From the NCBI GenBank assembly GCA_026417415.1, contig JAOADG010000016.1, positions 1 through 62,308 of the forward strand: a stretch of DNA of 62,308 nt, in the 5' to 3' direction. The stretch comes from a bacterium (lineage in GTDB: Bacteria; Electryoneota; JAOADG01). The notes below the pieces were generated by a model. That model worked only from the letters and a program-made list of their open reading frames with translations. It had not been told where the DNA came from and made no database searches. The position numbers were made by a program, and so were the translations under genes. Numbering within the stretch: position 1 is the first letter of the stretch; each line of letters starts with the position of its first letter. Shown one piece after another: positions 44,963 through 53,675 of this stretch.

Positions 44963-46130
44963 GCAAGGTTACCCAAACAGTTGCTGTGACTGGAACTGCA
45001 AAGATCATGCCTAAAAATCCAAACAGTTGAGCACCAATAGCGATAACCACGATGGTAACGAAATCAGACAAACCGACCGCACGTCCCATAATTTTAGGAG
45101 TGACGAAATTCCCCTCAATAAATTGAATGGCAACGTATACAATCAGAATACGGATTAGAGTCCAAAGATCGCCGCCACTTGTAAAGCCGACCAGCATCGC
45201 AAAAGCTAAACTTATGATTAGTCCCACATAAGGCACAAAAGACAAAACTGCTGTTAAAATTCCAATCATAAGCGAGTAATCTACACCAATTAGCCATAAG
45301 CCAAAAGATGTAGAGACCCCTAAAAAAGCTGCGACAAAAATTTGGCCACGTAACCAGCGTGAAAGGATAGAAGAGATGTTATGTACAGTGGTGGTGGTAA
45401 GTTCACGTTTTTCGGGTGGGACTATTTTAATAACTTTTTCAAATAAGGTTTCTTGATCTAAAAGTAAATAAATAGTCAGGATAGGAATAAGGATGAAATT
45501 CAGTAGTTGATTAATCAAATTTCCAATTTTACTTACAATATCGCTACCAAGTGATGCTGTAGTAGAAAGAATTTGTTTTATCCATTGGAGAGCATTTTCT
45601 TTCAATTGATCCAATTCAATCTCATTGATATAGGGAAAATTTTGGATGGTTGGGATCACTCGTTCAACGATAAACCGAGATAAACGATCATAATAAACAG
45701 GAACCAGTTTGGCAAAAAAGGTGATTTGTTTGATTAAAGCAGGAATAAATAAAGATATCAACAAAACCAACGTACCAAAACTTGCTATGAATACTACAAC
45801 GACGGCTATCCAGCGTTTCCAACCTTTTGTAACAAGAAAGTTCACTAACGGGCGAAGTAATAGATTAAATAATAATGTAATGATAGCGACAGGAAGTAAA
45901 GGTGCAAGTGTATAGATGCAGTATATCGCAAAAAGAAATGAAAGTATGGTCCATAAAATCGGTACACCTTCCCAGCGGCGGTATTTCCAAAAAAAGATAC
46001 TTAAAGAAACGTATAAAATAGGGACTGTCAATACAGAACGAATTGACCAAATGTACCAACCGAAAAGACCGATGAATAACAGAATAACGAAAGAGTGTTT
46101 ACTGATAGAAAAATCTTCTTTTGTATTCAT
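44895..46130 (-). CDS. AI-2E transporter family (PerM/TqsA-like) membrane protein
   Basis: 411 residues with seven to eight transmembrane segments and the family pattern: paired N-terminal helices, a charged amphipathic middle region, then GVSTSFGLWLIGVDYSLMIGILTAVLSFVPYVG and FIEGNFVTPKIMGRAVGLSDFVTIV. Members export AI-2 or act as Na+/H+ antiporters; the substrate here is unknown. ATG 46130 is preferred to the TTG 42 bases upstream, although neither has a strong ribosome site. It overlaps the rlmB-like gene. Confidence 0.87.
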   Translation of the reverse strand: MNTKEDFSISKHSFVILLFIGLFGWYIWSIRSVLTVPILYVSLSIFFWKYRRWEGVPILWTILSFLFAIYCIYTLAPLLPVAIITLLFNLLLRPLVNFLVTKGWKRWIAVVVVFIASFGTLVLLISLFIPALIKQITFFAKLVPVYYDRLSRFIVERVIPTIQNFPYINEIELDQLKENALQWIKQILSTTASLGSDIVSKIGNLINQLLNFILIPILTIYLLLDQETLFEKVIKIVPPEKRELTTTTVHNISSILSRWLRGQIFVAAFLGVSTSFGLWLIGVDYSLMIGILTAVLSFVPYVGLIISLAFAMLVGFTSGGDLWTLIRILIVYVAIQFIEGNFVTPKIMGRAVGLSDFVTIVVIAIGAQLFGFLGMIFAVPVTATVWVTLREWYTNIYLPSQQKNESSSDTP

Positions 46131-46281
46131 ATGAATGATGTCTATTGGGTTTAAGATGGATTGACGTACCAATGTAATATGCTATCAATTTCAGTTATTT
46201 CAAAGATAGAAAAATGGATTTGAACAATCACTAACTTTCTAATAACTTACCCACTTCAATTGCTGCAAGGAGTATCAAAAA

Positions 46282-47409
46282 TTGTCTTTGCAAATTGTAC
46301 CTTATGAACCTGAGCACATTCCGATGGTAAAAGCGTTTAATCAACGCCTTTTACAATTTACCAATGAATATCATTTCCCTGAAAGCCCCGTTTCCACTTG
46401 GTTACCTAAGGTAGAGGAGAGAACCCTGTACGAACAAATGTATTTGGTGCTGGAAAATCAAATGGTACGAGGTGGTTACATCTTAAAATATCAAGATTTT
46501 TATCTTAACGATACCCTGATACCCATTATTGATTTCAAATCTCCCATTTCAGAAGGAATTATCAATTCAACATATTCCATGTTAGGGCTTCTAATGTTGA
46601 AAGATGCCATGAATAAAGAGCCCATGATGTATGGATTAGGAATGGGAGGTTGGAATGTACCGATTGTTCGTTTACTCAAAGCTTTGAAATGGTATCTTTG
46701 TGAGATTCCTTTTTATTTTCATGTGATCCATCCATTTCAATTTCTAAGAGGAATTGAGTTTTTACGCAAAGACCTCAAAAAAAGAGTGTTACTTGATGGG
46801 TTAGCATATACTGGAATTGGTGCTATAGGAAGCCACCTGTTGTTTACCTTTCAGAGATTGAAGTATCAAGATGAAACGGTTTCTTTAAAAGAGATCCATT
46901 ATGAAAAAGTACATGATTGGGAAGATTGGGCAAATGAGATTTGGGAACAAGGAAAAACAAACTACCGTTGTACAGCAGTTCGTAATCAGACAGTTCTAGA
47001 AATCCTTTACCCAAAAGACAATTCAAGATTTCATAAAATCTTAATCCGAAAAAAGAATGAACCTGTTGGTTGGGCTGTTTTAATCATTTCCACAATGAAA
47101 AATCATAAACAGTTTGGAAATTTGAGGGTAGGCACCATTGTGGATTGTTTTGCAAAACAGAAATGCGAAGGATATGTAATCCAGTGTGCAACAAAGTACA
47201 TTCGTAATCAACATGCAGATTTAATTGTATCCAATCAATTGCATCAAGATTGGGTAATTGCTTTACAAAAATGTGGTTTTATCAAAGGTCCATCAAACTT
47301 TTTATTTACTGCATCGCCTGAACTTACTCGCGCATTGCAACCTATGGATAAAAATATTTTTCGTTGTCATTTTAATCGGGGTGATGGAGATGGTCCAATC
47401 CATCTGTAA
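46282..47409 (+). CDS. Acyl-CoA N-acyltransferase (GNAT)-like protein
   Basis: 375 residues. IVPYEPEHIPMVKAFNQRLL and the internal repeat of a GNAT-like alpha/beta pattern (RGGYILKYQDFYLND; PVGWAVLIISTMKNHK) resemble acyltransferases found beside polysaccharide genes, but key motifs are weak. A long helical insertion occupies the middle. TTG start with AAGGAG upstream. It is followed after 27 bases by a polysaccharide deacetylase, so a glycan re-acylation role is plausible. Confidence 0.55.
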   Translation: MSLQIVPYEPEHIPMVKAFNQRLLQFTNEYHFPESPVSTWLPKVEERTLYEQMYLVLENQMVRGGYILKYQDFYLNDTLIPIIDFKSPISEGIINSTYSMLGLLMLKDAMNKEPMMYGLGMGGWNVPIVRLLKALKWYLCEIPFYFHVIHPFQFLRGIEFLRKDLKKRVLLDGLAYTGIGAIGSHLLFTFQRLKYQDETVSLKEIHYEKVHDWEDWANEIWEQGKTNYRCTAVRNQTVLEILYPKDNSRFHKILIRKKNEPVGWAVLIISTMKNHKQFGNLRVGTIVDCFAKQKCEGYVIQCATKYIRNQHADLIVSNQLHQDWVIALQKCGFIKGPSNFLFTASPELTRALQPMDKNIFRCHFNRGDGDGPIHL

Positions 47410-47436
47410 ATTTCCATAGTGTAAGGAGGTATCATC

Positions 47437-48204
47437 TTGTCCAAATCCATTCAACTCATACTGATGTACCATAAAATCATTGATGAAGAAGGTATCTATG
47501 CTTTACCTCCAAAACGATTTCGTAAACAACTTGAAATCATCCAGAAGAGTACAAAACTTAGTGTGATAACCTGTGAAGAAGCATTGCATAATAAAAGCGG
47601 AATCGTTATCACGTTTGATGATGGAACAGACGACAATTACACAGCAGCATCCATTTTAGAAGAGTTTGGAATGAAAGGGACCTTTTTTGTGATTGGCAAT
47701 CGGATCAATCAGAAAGGTTTTTTGACTGCACAGCAAATCAAAGAACTTTACCAAAGAGGACACTCAATAGGAACACATACGTTTACAGAATATTTTGGAT
47801 TAGATCGAGCAGATTATCAAACCGCTTTGCATGAGTGGAAACAAGGTCGTGAAACCATTGAAGATATAATTGGGTCCAAGGTTAACTTTGGTTCAGTTCC
47901 GGGAGGATACTATTCACCAAAAATGGTTCAACCTACTTATGAAGCAGGAGTTGAACATCTCTTTACCTCTGAACCCATTTTAACAAGATGGTGTGTTAAT
48001 CATTGTTGGATTTATGGTAGGTTTACGGTCTATTCCTACAGTCCTGATGAAAGTATAAAGAAACTCGTAGAGTTATCCAAACTTGAAATAGCAAAAGATA
48101 AATTTATCTGGAACACCAAGAAAACCGTAAAAAAAGTTTTTCGAAAACAATATCTTTTCTTTTATGAATGGTACAAACAAAGTCGGATGAAATTGAACAA
48201 ATAG
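47437..48204 (+). CDS. Polysaccharide deacetylase family protein
   Basis: 255 residues, CE4/NodB fold. Motif 1 VITFDDGTDDNY, motif 2 HSIGTHTFTE (zinc His), and a FGSVPGGYYSPK motif 3 region are present. TTG start with AAGGAGG five to six bases upstream. No signal peptide. It shares little with the 15257 deacetylase outside the motifs. Probably pairs with the upstream acyltransferase-like gene. Confidence 0.87.
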   Translation: MSKSIQLILMYHKIIDEEGIYALPPKRFRKQLEIIQKSTKLSVITCEEALHNKSGIVITFDDGTDDNYTAASILEEFGMKGTFFVIGNRINQKGFLTAQQIKELYQRGHSIGTHTFTEYFGLDRADYQTALHEWKQGRETIEDIIGSKVNFGSVPGGYYSPKMVQPTYEAGVEHLFTSEPILTRWCVNHCWIYGRFTVYSYSPDESIKKLVELSKLEIAKDKFIWNTKKTVKKVFRKQYLFFYEWYKQSRMKLNK

Positions 48205-48255
48205 ATGAAAGTGACTACTCTCACACTATTTTAACGGTACCCTATTTATATTGAT

Positions 48256-48265
48256 GTATGCATAC
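48256..48265. promoter_or_regulatory. 10-base perfect palindrome upstream of the small membrane ORF
   Basis: GTATGCATAC lies 52 bases downstream of the deacetylase stop and 52 bases before the 31-codon ORF. It may be an operator, but a match this short can be chance. Confidence 0.2.
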
Positions 48266-48316
48266 CAAGAATAGAGTGCATTAGAATTTCGTGACTATTC
48301 AACAAAAGGGGTGGAA

Positions 48317-48412
48317 GTGAAACAAATTATTATTGAAATTTTAAAAAACGATTTTCTATCTGCAGCGTTCTTAGTTGCTTTAATGATTGTGGTAGTATTA
48401 ATTACTTCATAA
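48317..48412 (+). CDS. Possible 31-residue single-span membrane protein
   Basis: GTG (48317-48319), preceded by GGGGTGG, opens 31 codons ending in TAA 48410-48412. The peptide has a short polar N-terminus (VKQIIIEILKNDF) and a hydrophobic stretch of about 17 residues (AAFLVALMIVVVLI). It sits between a plus-strand deacetylase and the converging cbb3 genes. Not recognised. Small membrane subunits of this size exist in oxidase complexes, but nothing ties this one to cbb3. Confidence 0.4.
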   Translation: MKQIIIEILKNDFLSAAFLVALMIVVVLITS

Positions 48413-48441
48413 ATGTGTTCGTCGCTTTCAAAGCAATTTTT

Positions 48442-48945
48442 TCAAAAATCGTTGTGTTTTGTAAACATCAAAGGTATTCGGTCGTAATACTCGTTTTTAT
48501 CTTTCATTAAAGAAAGGATAACATTCCAATAACCGAATTTGGTATTGGGGTGAAGTTTTATCAAATAAATGGTGTCCTGTGTTTCCTGAAGTGGGAGATT
48601 CTTTTGATCAAGATACTTGTTTGATGGTCGATATAACGTTACCGAACCAGTAATTCCTGATACTTTTTGATATAAAGTATCTAAAACGATTAATTGAAGA
48701 AATATTTGCTCATTGATCTTTTGAAAAGATAGTGTGGGTCTCCAACCACTTTTACGGTTTTTTTCAAATCGCTCTTTGTAAAGCGAAATCTTTCCTGCAT
48801 CATAATAGTTCTCTTCAACCAATTGAGGTCTATTTGATTCTGCAATAACAATCAATATCAACATGATGATTGTGTTGAGTAAAAAAATTCCTCCAAACCA
48901 ATACAGCCATCGCCAACGATTTTTCGCTTTTTGTGTTGATTCCAT
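48442..48945 (-). CDS. ccoH: FixH/CcoH-family oxidase accessory protein
   Basis: 167 residues. One N-terminal transmembrane helix (about 14-35) is followed by VEENYYDAGKISLYKERFEKN, the typical FixH/CcoH segment, and a beta-sandwich domain. CcoH is needed for stable assembly of cbb3 oxidase. It overlaps ccoG by one base (TAATG). Last gene of the oxidase operon. Confidence 0.88.
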   Translation of the reverse strand: MESTQKAKNRWRWLYWFGGIFLLNTIIMLILIVIAESNRPQLVEENYYDAGKISLYKERFEKNRKSGWRPTLSFQKINEQIFLQLIVLDTLYQKVSGITGSVTLYRPSNKYLDQKNLPLQETQDTIYLIKLHPNTKFGYWNVILSLMKDKNEYYDRIPLMFTKHNDF

Positions 48946-50336
48946 TATTCTGGTGCTAAAAACTTTGCAGTTTTAGGTTGCAATGTAATCCCTTCTGTTT
49001 TGAATTGGAAGGTAATGGGTACTTCACCTCGTATCTGATTCAACGGCACTAAACCATAGATTGTGATTTGTCTTTTTTCATCTTCATTGAGCATTACGGG
49101 ATTTTCTGTAAATGACCAATTCCCATTGGGTAAGCCATCTGCTAAAATTTCAATATGTACCTTTTTACCACTGCGATTATTCAAAATTAATAGATACGTA
49201 TTGCGAAGTGTTCCATCAGCTTGGATGAGATATGGATTACCAGCAGCACGTTGTAAATGAATCTCGACCAAATCTCGCTGTTTTAATTGCAAGATTGCAA
49301 TTCCAATGAAAAGGAGCATTAACAAGCTGTATAGAACTGTTCTTAATCTAAGGATACGAACTTTGCCTTCACCTTCAAATTCAGCAGTAGATCCATATCG
49401 TATCAAACCCTTAGGCCGCTTTAACTTTACCATCACCTCATCACAAGCATCCATACAAGCAGTACATTGGATGCATTCAAGTTGCAAACCATTGCGAATA
49501 TCAATTCCAGTTGGACAAACTTGAATGCAACGTGAACAATCTACGCAGTCACCTAACTTTTGGGTAGTCCCTCTTTGATATTTTCCACGGGGCTCACCTC
49601 GAATTTTATCATAACCAATGACGATACTATACCGATCCAGCAATACGGATTGAAAACGTGCATATGGGCAAACGAATGTGCAAGCAAGTTCGCGAAAAAA
49701 ACCACCCACAAAATACATAAAAGCTGCCATGATAAACGCTGCAGCATATGCAATAGGATGGTCTGGTGAAGGTTGTAAAATCAGACGGAGAGAAGTTTCA
49801 CGACCGATAAAATAAGCAAGAAAGCAAAACGAAAATCCTAAGGAAATAACAATATAAATCGCATGTTTCACTGTTTTTAAGAGGTAATACCCTTTAGGCG
49901 TATTTCCTGCCAAATGGGTTTCATCTCTTGCTTTACGTTTTCGAAAATTTCCTTCCAAAATACGTTCTATTTGTCTGTACACACCTTCAAGAAAAACAGT
50001 TTGCGGACAAGCCCAGCCACACCAAATTCTGCCAAATAAAGCACTGAACAAAAAAAGGGCTAATACAGCGAGTAGTACAACGATAGCAAATAGAAAGAAA
50101 TCATTAGGGGCAAAAGTAGTTCCCAAAAAATGGAATTGTCGTTCTTCAATATTGAGTTGTAATATGGGTTTACCATTTAGAGTAATCCAAGGTCCAATAC
50201 AGAAAATGAATAACAAAACATATCCTACCAACTCTCGACTAAGAGTCCATTTTCCGGCAACACGATCAGGATATTGCCATTTTCTAAAACCACGATTTTC
50301 AAGTAAAGTTGTGGAAATCCGACTTTGGGAACTCAA
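48945..50336 (-). CDS. ccoG: cbb3 oxidase accessory ferredoxin-type protein CcoG (FixG/RdxA)
   Basis: 463 residues. Four to five transmembrane helices, GRIWCGWACPQTVFLEGVYR (about 106-125), then two [4Fe-4S] motifs CVDCSRCIQVCP and CIQCTACMDACD, and a C-terminal immunoglobulin-like domain. CcoG reduces copper for the CuB site of cbb3 oxidase. TTG start (50336) with AAAGGA 7 bases upstream. Confidence 0.95.
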   Translation of the reverse strand: MSSQSRISTTLLENRGFRKWQYPDRVAGKWTLSRELVGYVLLFIFCIGPWITLNGKPILQLNIEERQFHFLGTTFAPNDFFLFAIVVLLAVLALFLFSALFGRIWCGWACPQTVFLEGVYRQIERILEGNFRKRKARDETHLAGNTPKGYYLLKTVKHAIYIVISLGFSFCFLAYFIGRETSLRLILQPSPDHPIAYAAAFIMAAFMYFVGGFFRELACTFVCPYARFQSVLLDRYSIVIGYDKIRGEPRGKYQRGTTQKLGDCVDCSRCIQVCPTGIDIRNGLQLECIQCTACMDACDEVMVKLKRPKGLIRYGSTAEFEGEGKVRILRLRTVLYSLLMLLFIGIAILQLKQRDLVEIHLQRAAGNPYLIQADGTLRNTYLLILNNRSGKKVHIEILADGLPNGNWSFTENPVMLNEDEKRQITIYGLVPLNQIRGEVPITFQFKTEGITLQPKTAKFLAPE

Positions 50337-50387
50337 TGGTATTCCTTTAATTTCTTGGGTTCAGTGGTGATACTTTCGTAAGAAAAG

Positions 50388-50999
50388 TTATTTGGTCGTA
50401 TTGGACATGAATTCAGAGAGTTGCTCTTTTGAATATTCTTTTCCTTCTGGCGCTTTGCCAGGTATTTTTAAAGGAACATCTTTCAAAGTCATCACATAAG
50501 CCACCAAACCTTTCACTTTTCGTTCGCCCAAGATAGGACCCCAAGCGGGCATTCCTTTTGCAGACACACCATTAAACACCACATTGGTCAAACTTGCAGC
50601 AGTTGGTTCATGAATCCAATAATTGTCGTGAAGATTTGGACCAATTCCCCCTTCACCTTCTTGACCATGACAACTTACACAGAAATTCTTAAAATACTTA
50701 GCGCCAATTTCAGCTGGTGTAGCAGTAGCTTCTAGTTTTGCCATCATCAAGCGATCACGTTCTTCTTGTTCCAATTTGGCTTTGGCTACCGCAATTTTTA
50801 ATTCATCCTGTAATGAGGGACCAATCGCCATCATATGAAACCAAACAAAATAGAATATTGAAAAGCCAATGGTAAAAAGAAAAAGAGCAAGCCACCATCG
50901 TGGAATCGGGTTATCGGCTTCTTGTAGATCACCATCAAATACGGGTAAATCTAATTTTTCTTGTTCTTGTTCCCTTGGTTGATCAATTTTTGGGTTCAT
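50388..50999 (-). CDS. ccoP: cbb3 oxidase cytochrome c subunit CcoP, single-heme form
   Basis: 203 residues. DLPVFDGDLQEADNPIPRWWLALF is the CcoP N-terminus before one transmembrane helix (about 36-58). One cytochrome c domain follows with heme motif CVSCHG and a methionine ligand region GMPAWG. Canonical CcoP carries two heme c groups; only one CxxCH is present here. ATG 50999 is preferred; the frame is open for 22 more codons into ccoQ. The start overlaps the ccoQ end by 17 bases. Confidence 0.9.
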   Translation of the reverse strand: MNPKIDQPREQEQEKLDLPVFDGDLQEADNPIPRWWLALFLFTIGFSIFYFVWFHMMAIGPSLQDELKIAVAKAKLEQEERDRLMMAKLEATATPAEIGAKYFKNFCVSCHGQEGEGGIGPNLHDNYWIHEPTAASLTNVVFNGVSAKGMPAWGPILGERKVKGLVAYVMTLKDVPLKIPGKAPEGKEYSKEQLSEFMSNTTK

Positions 51000-51195
51000 G
51001 TTCTTTTCCATAGCGAGATGAATTTGCGACCATTTCTTGTTCTTCAGAAAGTACAATATTTGCACGTTTCAAGTATTCAGTTTTCTTTACAAAGAAAAAT
51101 TGGGAAAGAATTAGAAGAAACCCGATTAGAAATAGTATTAATGCGATAACAGTGTAAGTGGTGTCAAACGTATGAATTGCATAATCGTTTAACAT
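50983..51195 (-). CDS. ccoQ: CcoQ-like small membrane subunit
   Basis: 70 residues, one transmembrane helix (about 14-35, TVIALILFLIGFLLILSQFF) and a charged tail. Position between the fused CcoNO and CcoP and size fit CcoQ or an equivalent assembly peptide, although sequence conservation in this group is low. The start overlaps the ccoNO stop by one base. Confidence 0.7.
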   Translation of the reverse strand: MLNDYAIHTFDTTYTVIALILFLIGFLLILSQFFFVKKTEYLKRANIVLSEEQEMVANSSRYGKEHEPKN

Positions 51196-53327
51196 TACTT
51201 CTCCGCAGTTCGTATGTTTTTGATATCTGCTCCTAATCGCTGTAAATAAGCAATGAGCGCTGTAATTTCTTTATCTTCAGTATCTTTATGTCCATCTTTT
51301 GCTAAGCGATTTGCGATATCTTGTGCTTGAATTCGTAACAGTTCTTTGGCATTTTGAATTTCTTCATCGCTATAAGGTACGCCTAATGTTTGTAAGGTAC
51401 GCATTTTCGCTTCAAGGTCTTTAAGATTGTAACGATCTTGCAATAACCAAGGATAGGAAGGCATAATGGATCCGGGTGTGACGGCACGTGGATCTTTCAT
51501 ATGTAAGTAATGCCAGTTGTCTGGATATTTTCCACCTACGCGATGTAAATCCGGACCAATGCGGCGACTACCCCACTGAAATGGATGATCGTACACAAAT
51601 TCTTCCCAACGTGAATACTCGCCATAACGTACCAGTTCATCCCGTAAAGGACGAACCATTTGACTATGACAATTGTAACATCCTTCGCGAATGTAAATAT
51701 CTTTACCAACCAATTCTAAAGGTGTTAAGGGTTTGATAACAGTTTCAAAGATGGGTTGTGGTTTTCGTGGAAGAAGTAAAGGAATGATCTGTACTGCTCC
51801 ACCTACGCTGACCAATCCAGCAGCAAGTAAAGTTAGTAGTACTGGAGCATTTTCAATGAACTTATGAAAATAGGCACCTCGTTTCACAACCAGTTGATTA
51901 GGTTCTAATGCTGGTGCTTGTGCCAATTCATCTGAAAGTAAAGATTTATCGGCACTTTTCGCAGTTTTGTACAAATTGTATCCCATTAGCACAACACCAG
52001 CAAGATAAGCAGAGCCACCGATAACACGTAACCAGTAAAGAGGAATAATGGCTTCTACGGTTTCCATCCAATTCGGGTATTTTAGTAATCCTTCAGCATC
52101 AAACGCTTTCCACATTAAACTTTGGATAATTCCTGCAGTGATGATTGGGATATAGTATAAAATGAGACCTACGGTACCAATCCAGAAGTGAGTTTCAGCC
52201 AAGGTTTTACTGTATAAATTGGTTCTCCACAACCTTGGTACCATATAATACAAACTTGCAATAACCATAAAACCGACCCAACCAAGCGCACCACTGTGTA
52301 CGTGTCCTACTGTATAGTCCGTATAATGCGTGATTGAGTTGAGGGATTTGATGGACATCATCGGACCTTCAAAAGTGGACATTCCATAGAATGTTACGCT
52401 AACCGCAAGGAATTTTAGGATTGGATCAGTTTTTAATTTTTCCCATGCTTCACGTATCGTAAGTAAACCATTTAACATTGAAGCCCAAGAAGGTGCCAGC
52501 AACATCAAACTAAATAACATTCCTAAGGTTTGTGTCCATTCTGGCAATGCGGTATAAAGTAGATGATGAGGTCCTGCCCACATGTAAACAAAAATCAAAG
52601 CCCAGAACCCAATGATACCCAGTCGGTAACTGTATATCGGTCTTTGAGCTTGTTTTGGAACAAAGTAATACAACATCCCTAAAATAGGTGTAGTTAGAAG
52701 GAAGCCAACGGCATTATGGGCATACCACCATTGAACCATAGCATCTTGAACACCGGCAAAAATGCTATAACTTTTTAAAAAACTTGCCGGTAAAGCCATT
52801 GAATTTACAATATGGAGCAGTGCAATAGCGACAATAGTTGCAATCCAGTACCAAATCGAGATGTATAAATGGGGCTCTCTACGTTTCCAGATGGTACCAA
52901 AGAAGTTTATCGCAAATATTACCCACAGAACTGCAACCATTATATCCAAGGGCCATTCCAGTTCTGCATATTCTTTACTTACGGTAATGCCTGAAACTAA
53001 TGTAATTGCAGCCAATACAATTAAAATCTGCCATCCCCAAAAATGAATAGTCGCAAGTGTATCACTAAAGATTCTTGCTTTTAAAAGTCGTTGAGAGGCA
53101 TAGTACACTGCAGCAAAAATCGCATTACAAACGAATGCAAAAATCACTGCATTGGTATGTAATGGACGTAGCCGTCCAAAAGTGATCCACGGAATACCAC
53201 CATTTGCTTTCCAGTATGCAAGTTGTAGTGCAACCACAACACCAACCAGCATACCCACAATACCCCATATCACGGTAGCAATGATGAACTTTCTTACGAT
53301 GGAATCATTATAGCGAAATTGCTCCAT
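51195..53327 (-). CDS. ccoNO: cbb3-type cytochrome c oxidase, fused subunits I and II (CcoNO)
   Basis: Proton-pumping terminal oxidase core for low oxygen. 710 residues: a twelve-helix CcoN part (about 1-470) with the heme/CuB histidines (RPLHTNAVIF, QWWYAHNAVGF, GHVHSGALGW). A linker and a further transmembrane helix lead to the CcoO part with heme c motif CYNCHSQMVRPLRDE. Fusion of the two subunits is known in Bacteroidota relatives. The ATG at 53327 has GGAAA upstream; the 10-codon longer frame has no support. First gene of the operon. Confidence 0.95.
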   Translation of the reverse strand: MEQFRYNDSIVRKFIIATVIWGIVGMLVGVVVALQLAYWKANGGIPWITFGRLRPLHTNAVIFAFVCNAIFAAVYYASQRLLKARIFSDTLATIHFWGWQILIVLAAITLVSGITVSKEYAELEWPLDIMVAVLWVIFAINFFGTIWKRREPHLYISIWYWIATIVAIALLHIVNSMALPASFLKSYSIFAGVQDAMVQWWYAHNAVGFLLTTPILGMLYYFVPKQAQRPIYSYRLGIIGFWALIFVYMWAGPHHLLYTALPEWTQTLGMLFSLMLLAPSWASMLNGLLTIREAWEKLKTDPILKFLAVSVTFYGMSTFEGPMMSIKSLNSITHYTDYTVGHVHSGALGWVGFMVIASLYYMVPRLWRTNLYSKTLAETHFWIGTVGLILYYIPIITAGIIQSLMWKAFDAEGLLKYPNWMETVEAIIPLYWLRVIGGSAYLAGVVLMGYNLYKTAKSADKSLLSDELAQAPALEPNQLVVKRGAYFHKFIENAPVLLTLLAAGLVSVGGAVQIIPLLLPRKPQPIFETVIKPLTPLELVGKDIYIREGCYNCHSQMVRPLRDELVRYGEYSRWEEFVYDHPFQWGSRRIGPDLHRVGGKYPDNWHYLHMKDPRAVTPGSIMPSYPWLLQDRYNLKDLEAKMRTLQTLGVPYSDEEIQNAKELLRIQAQDIANRLAKDGHKDTEDKEITALIAYLQRLGADIKNIRTAEK

Positions 53328-53357
53328 AAAATTTCCATTTGCTAATGAATGAAACAA

Positions 53358-53675
53358 TGAAAGTCAAAGGTTGTAAGATAATGCACCAGAGACCAATTGT
53401 AAATACTCCAAGTCAATAGGTCTAAAGTATGATTTGATTGGTGACAATCTTTTGTTAAGAATAGATTACCGTTCTAGATGAGTGAAATGATCAAAACAAT
53501 CTTCTGAATGAACAAGAAAATTTGTATCTCTCAAGTTATCATTGTACGTTAAGGCAACTTGAATTTGTTCACACGTGAATCCAAAACAGTTCAGAATTTT
53601 TTTCGTGATTACACTCTTCATTATATGCACATCCATTTATCTTGGAATTTTATTTCTTTTGCGTTTATTTAATCT
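53358..53675. other. Divergent spacer between ccoNO and the 2-oxoacid operon
   Basis: 318 bases without a convincing gene, only ORFs below 15 codons. It contains the FNR-like site at 53434-53447 and an inverted repeat TTCAC-AC-GTGAA (53568-53579), about 97 bases before the next gene. No confident sigma-70 hexamers were found for either direction. Confidence 0.5.
53434..53447 (-). promoter_or_regulatory. FNR/CRP-type box upstream of ccoNO
   Basis: Minus strand TTGTC-ACCA-ATCAA matches 8 of 10 conserved bases of the FNR consensus TTGAT-N4-ATCAA. It lies 107 bases before the ccoNO ATG, where an oxygen-responsive activator would be expected. Confidence 0.4.

Noticed and set aside
53358-53675. 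tRNA or small RNA gene in the spacer
   Set aside because: No cloverleaf, CCA end or terminator hairpin could be found by eye.
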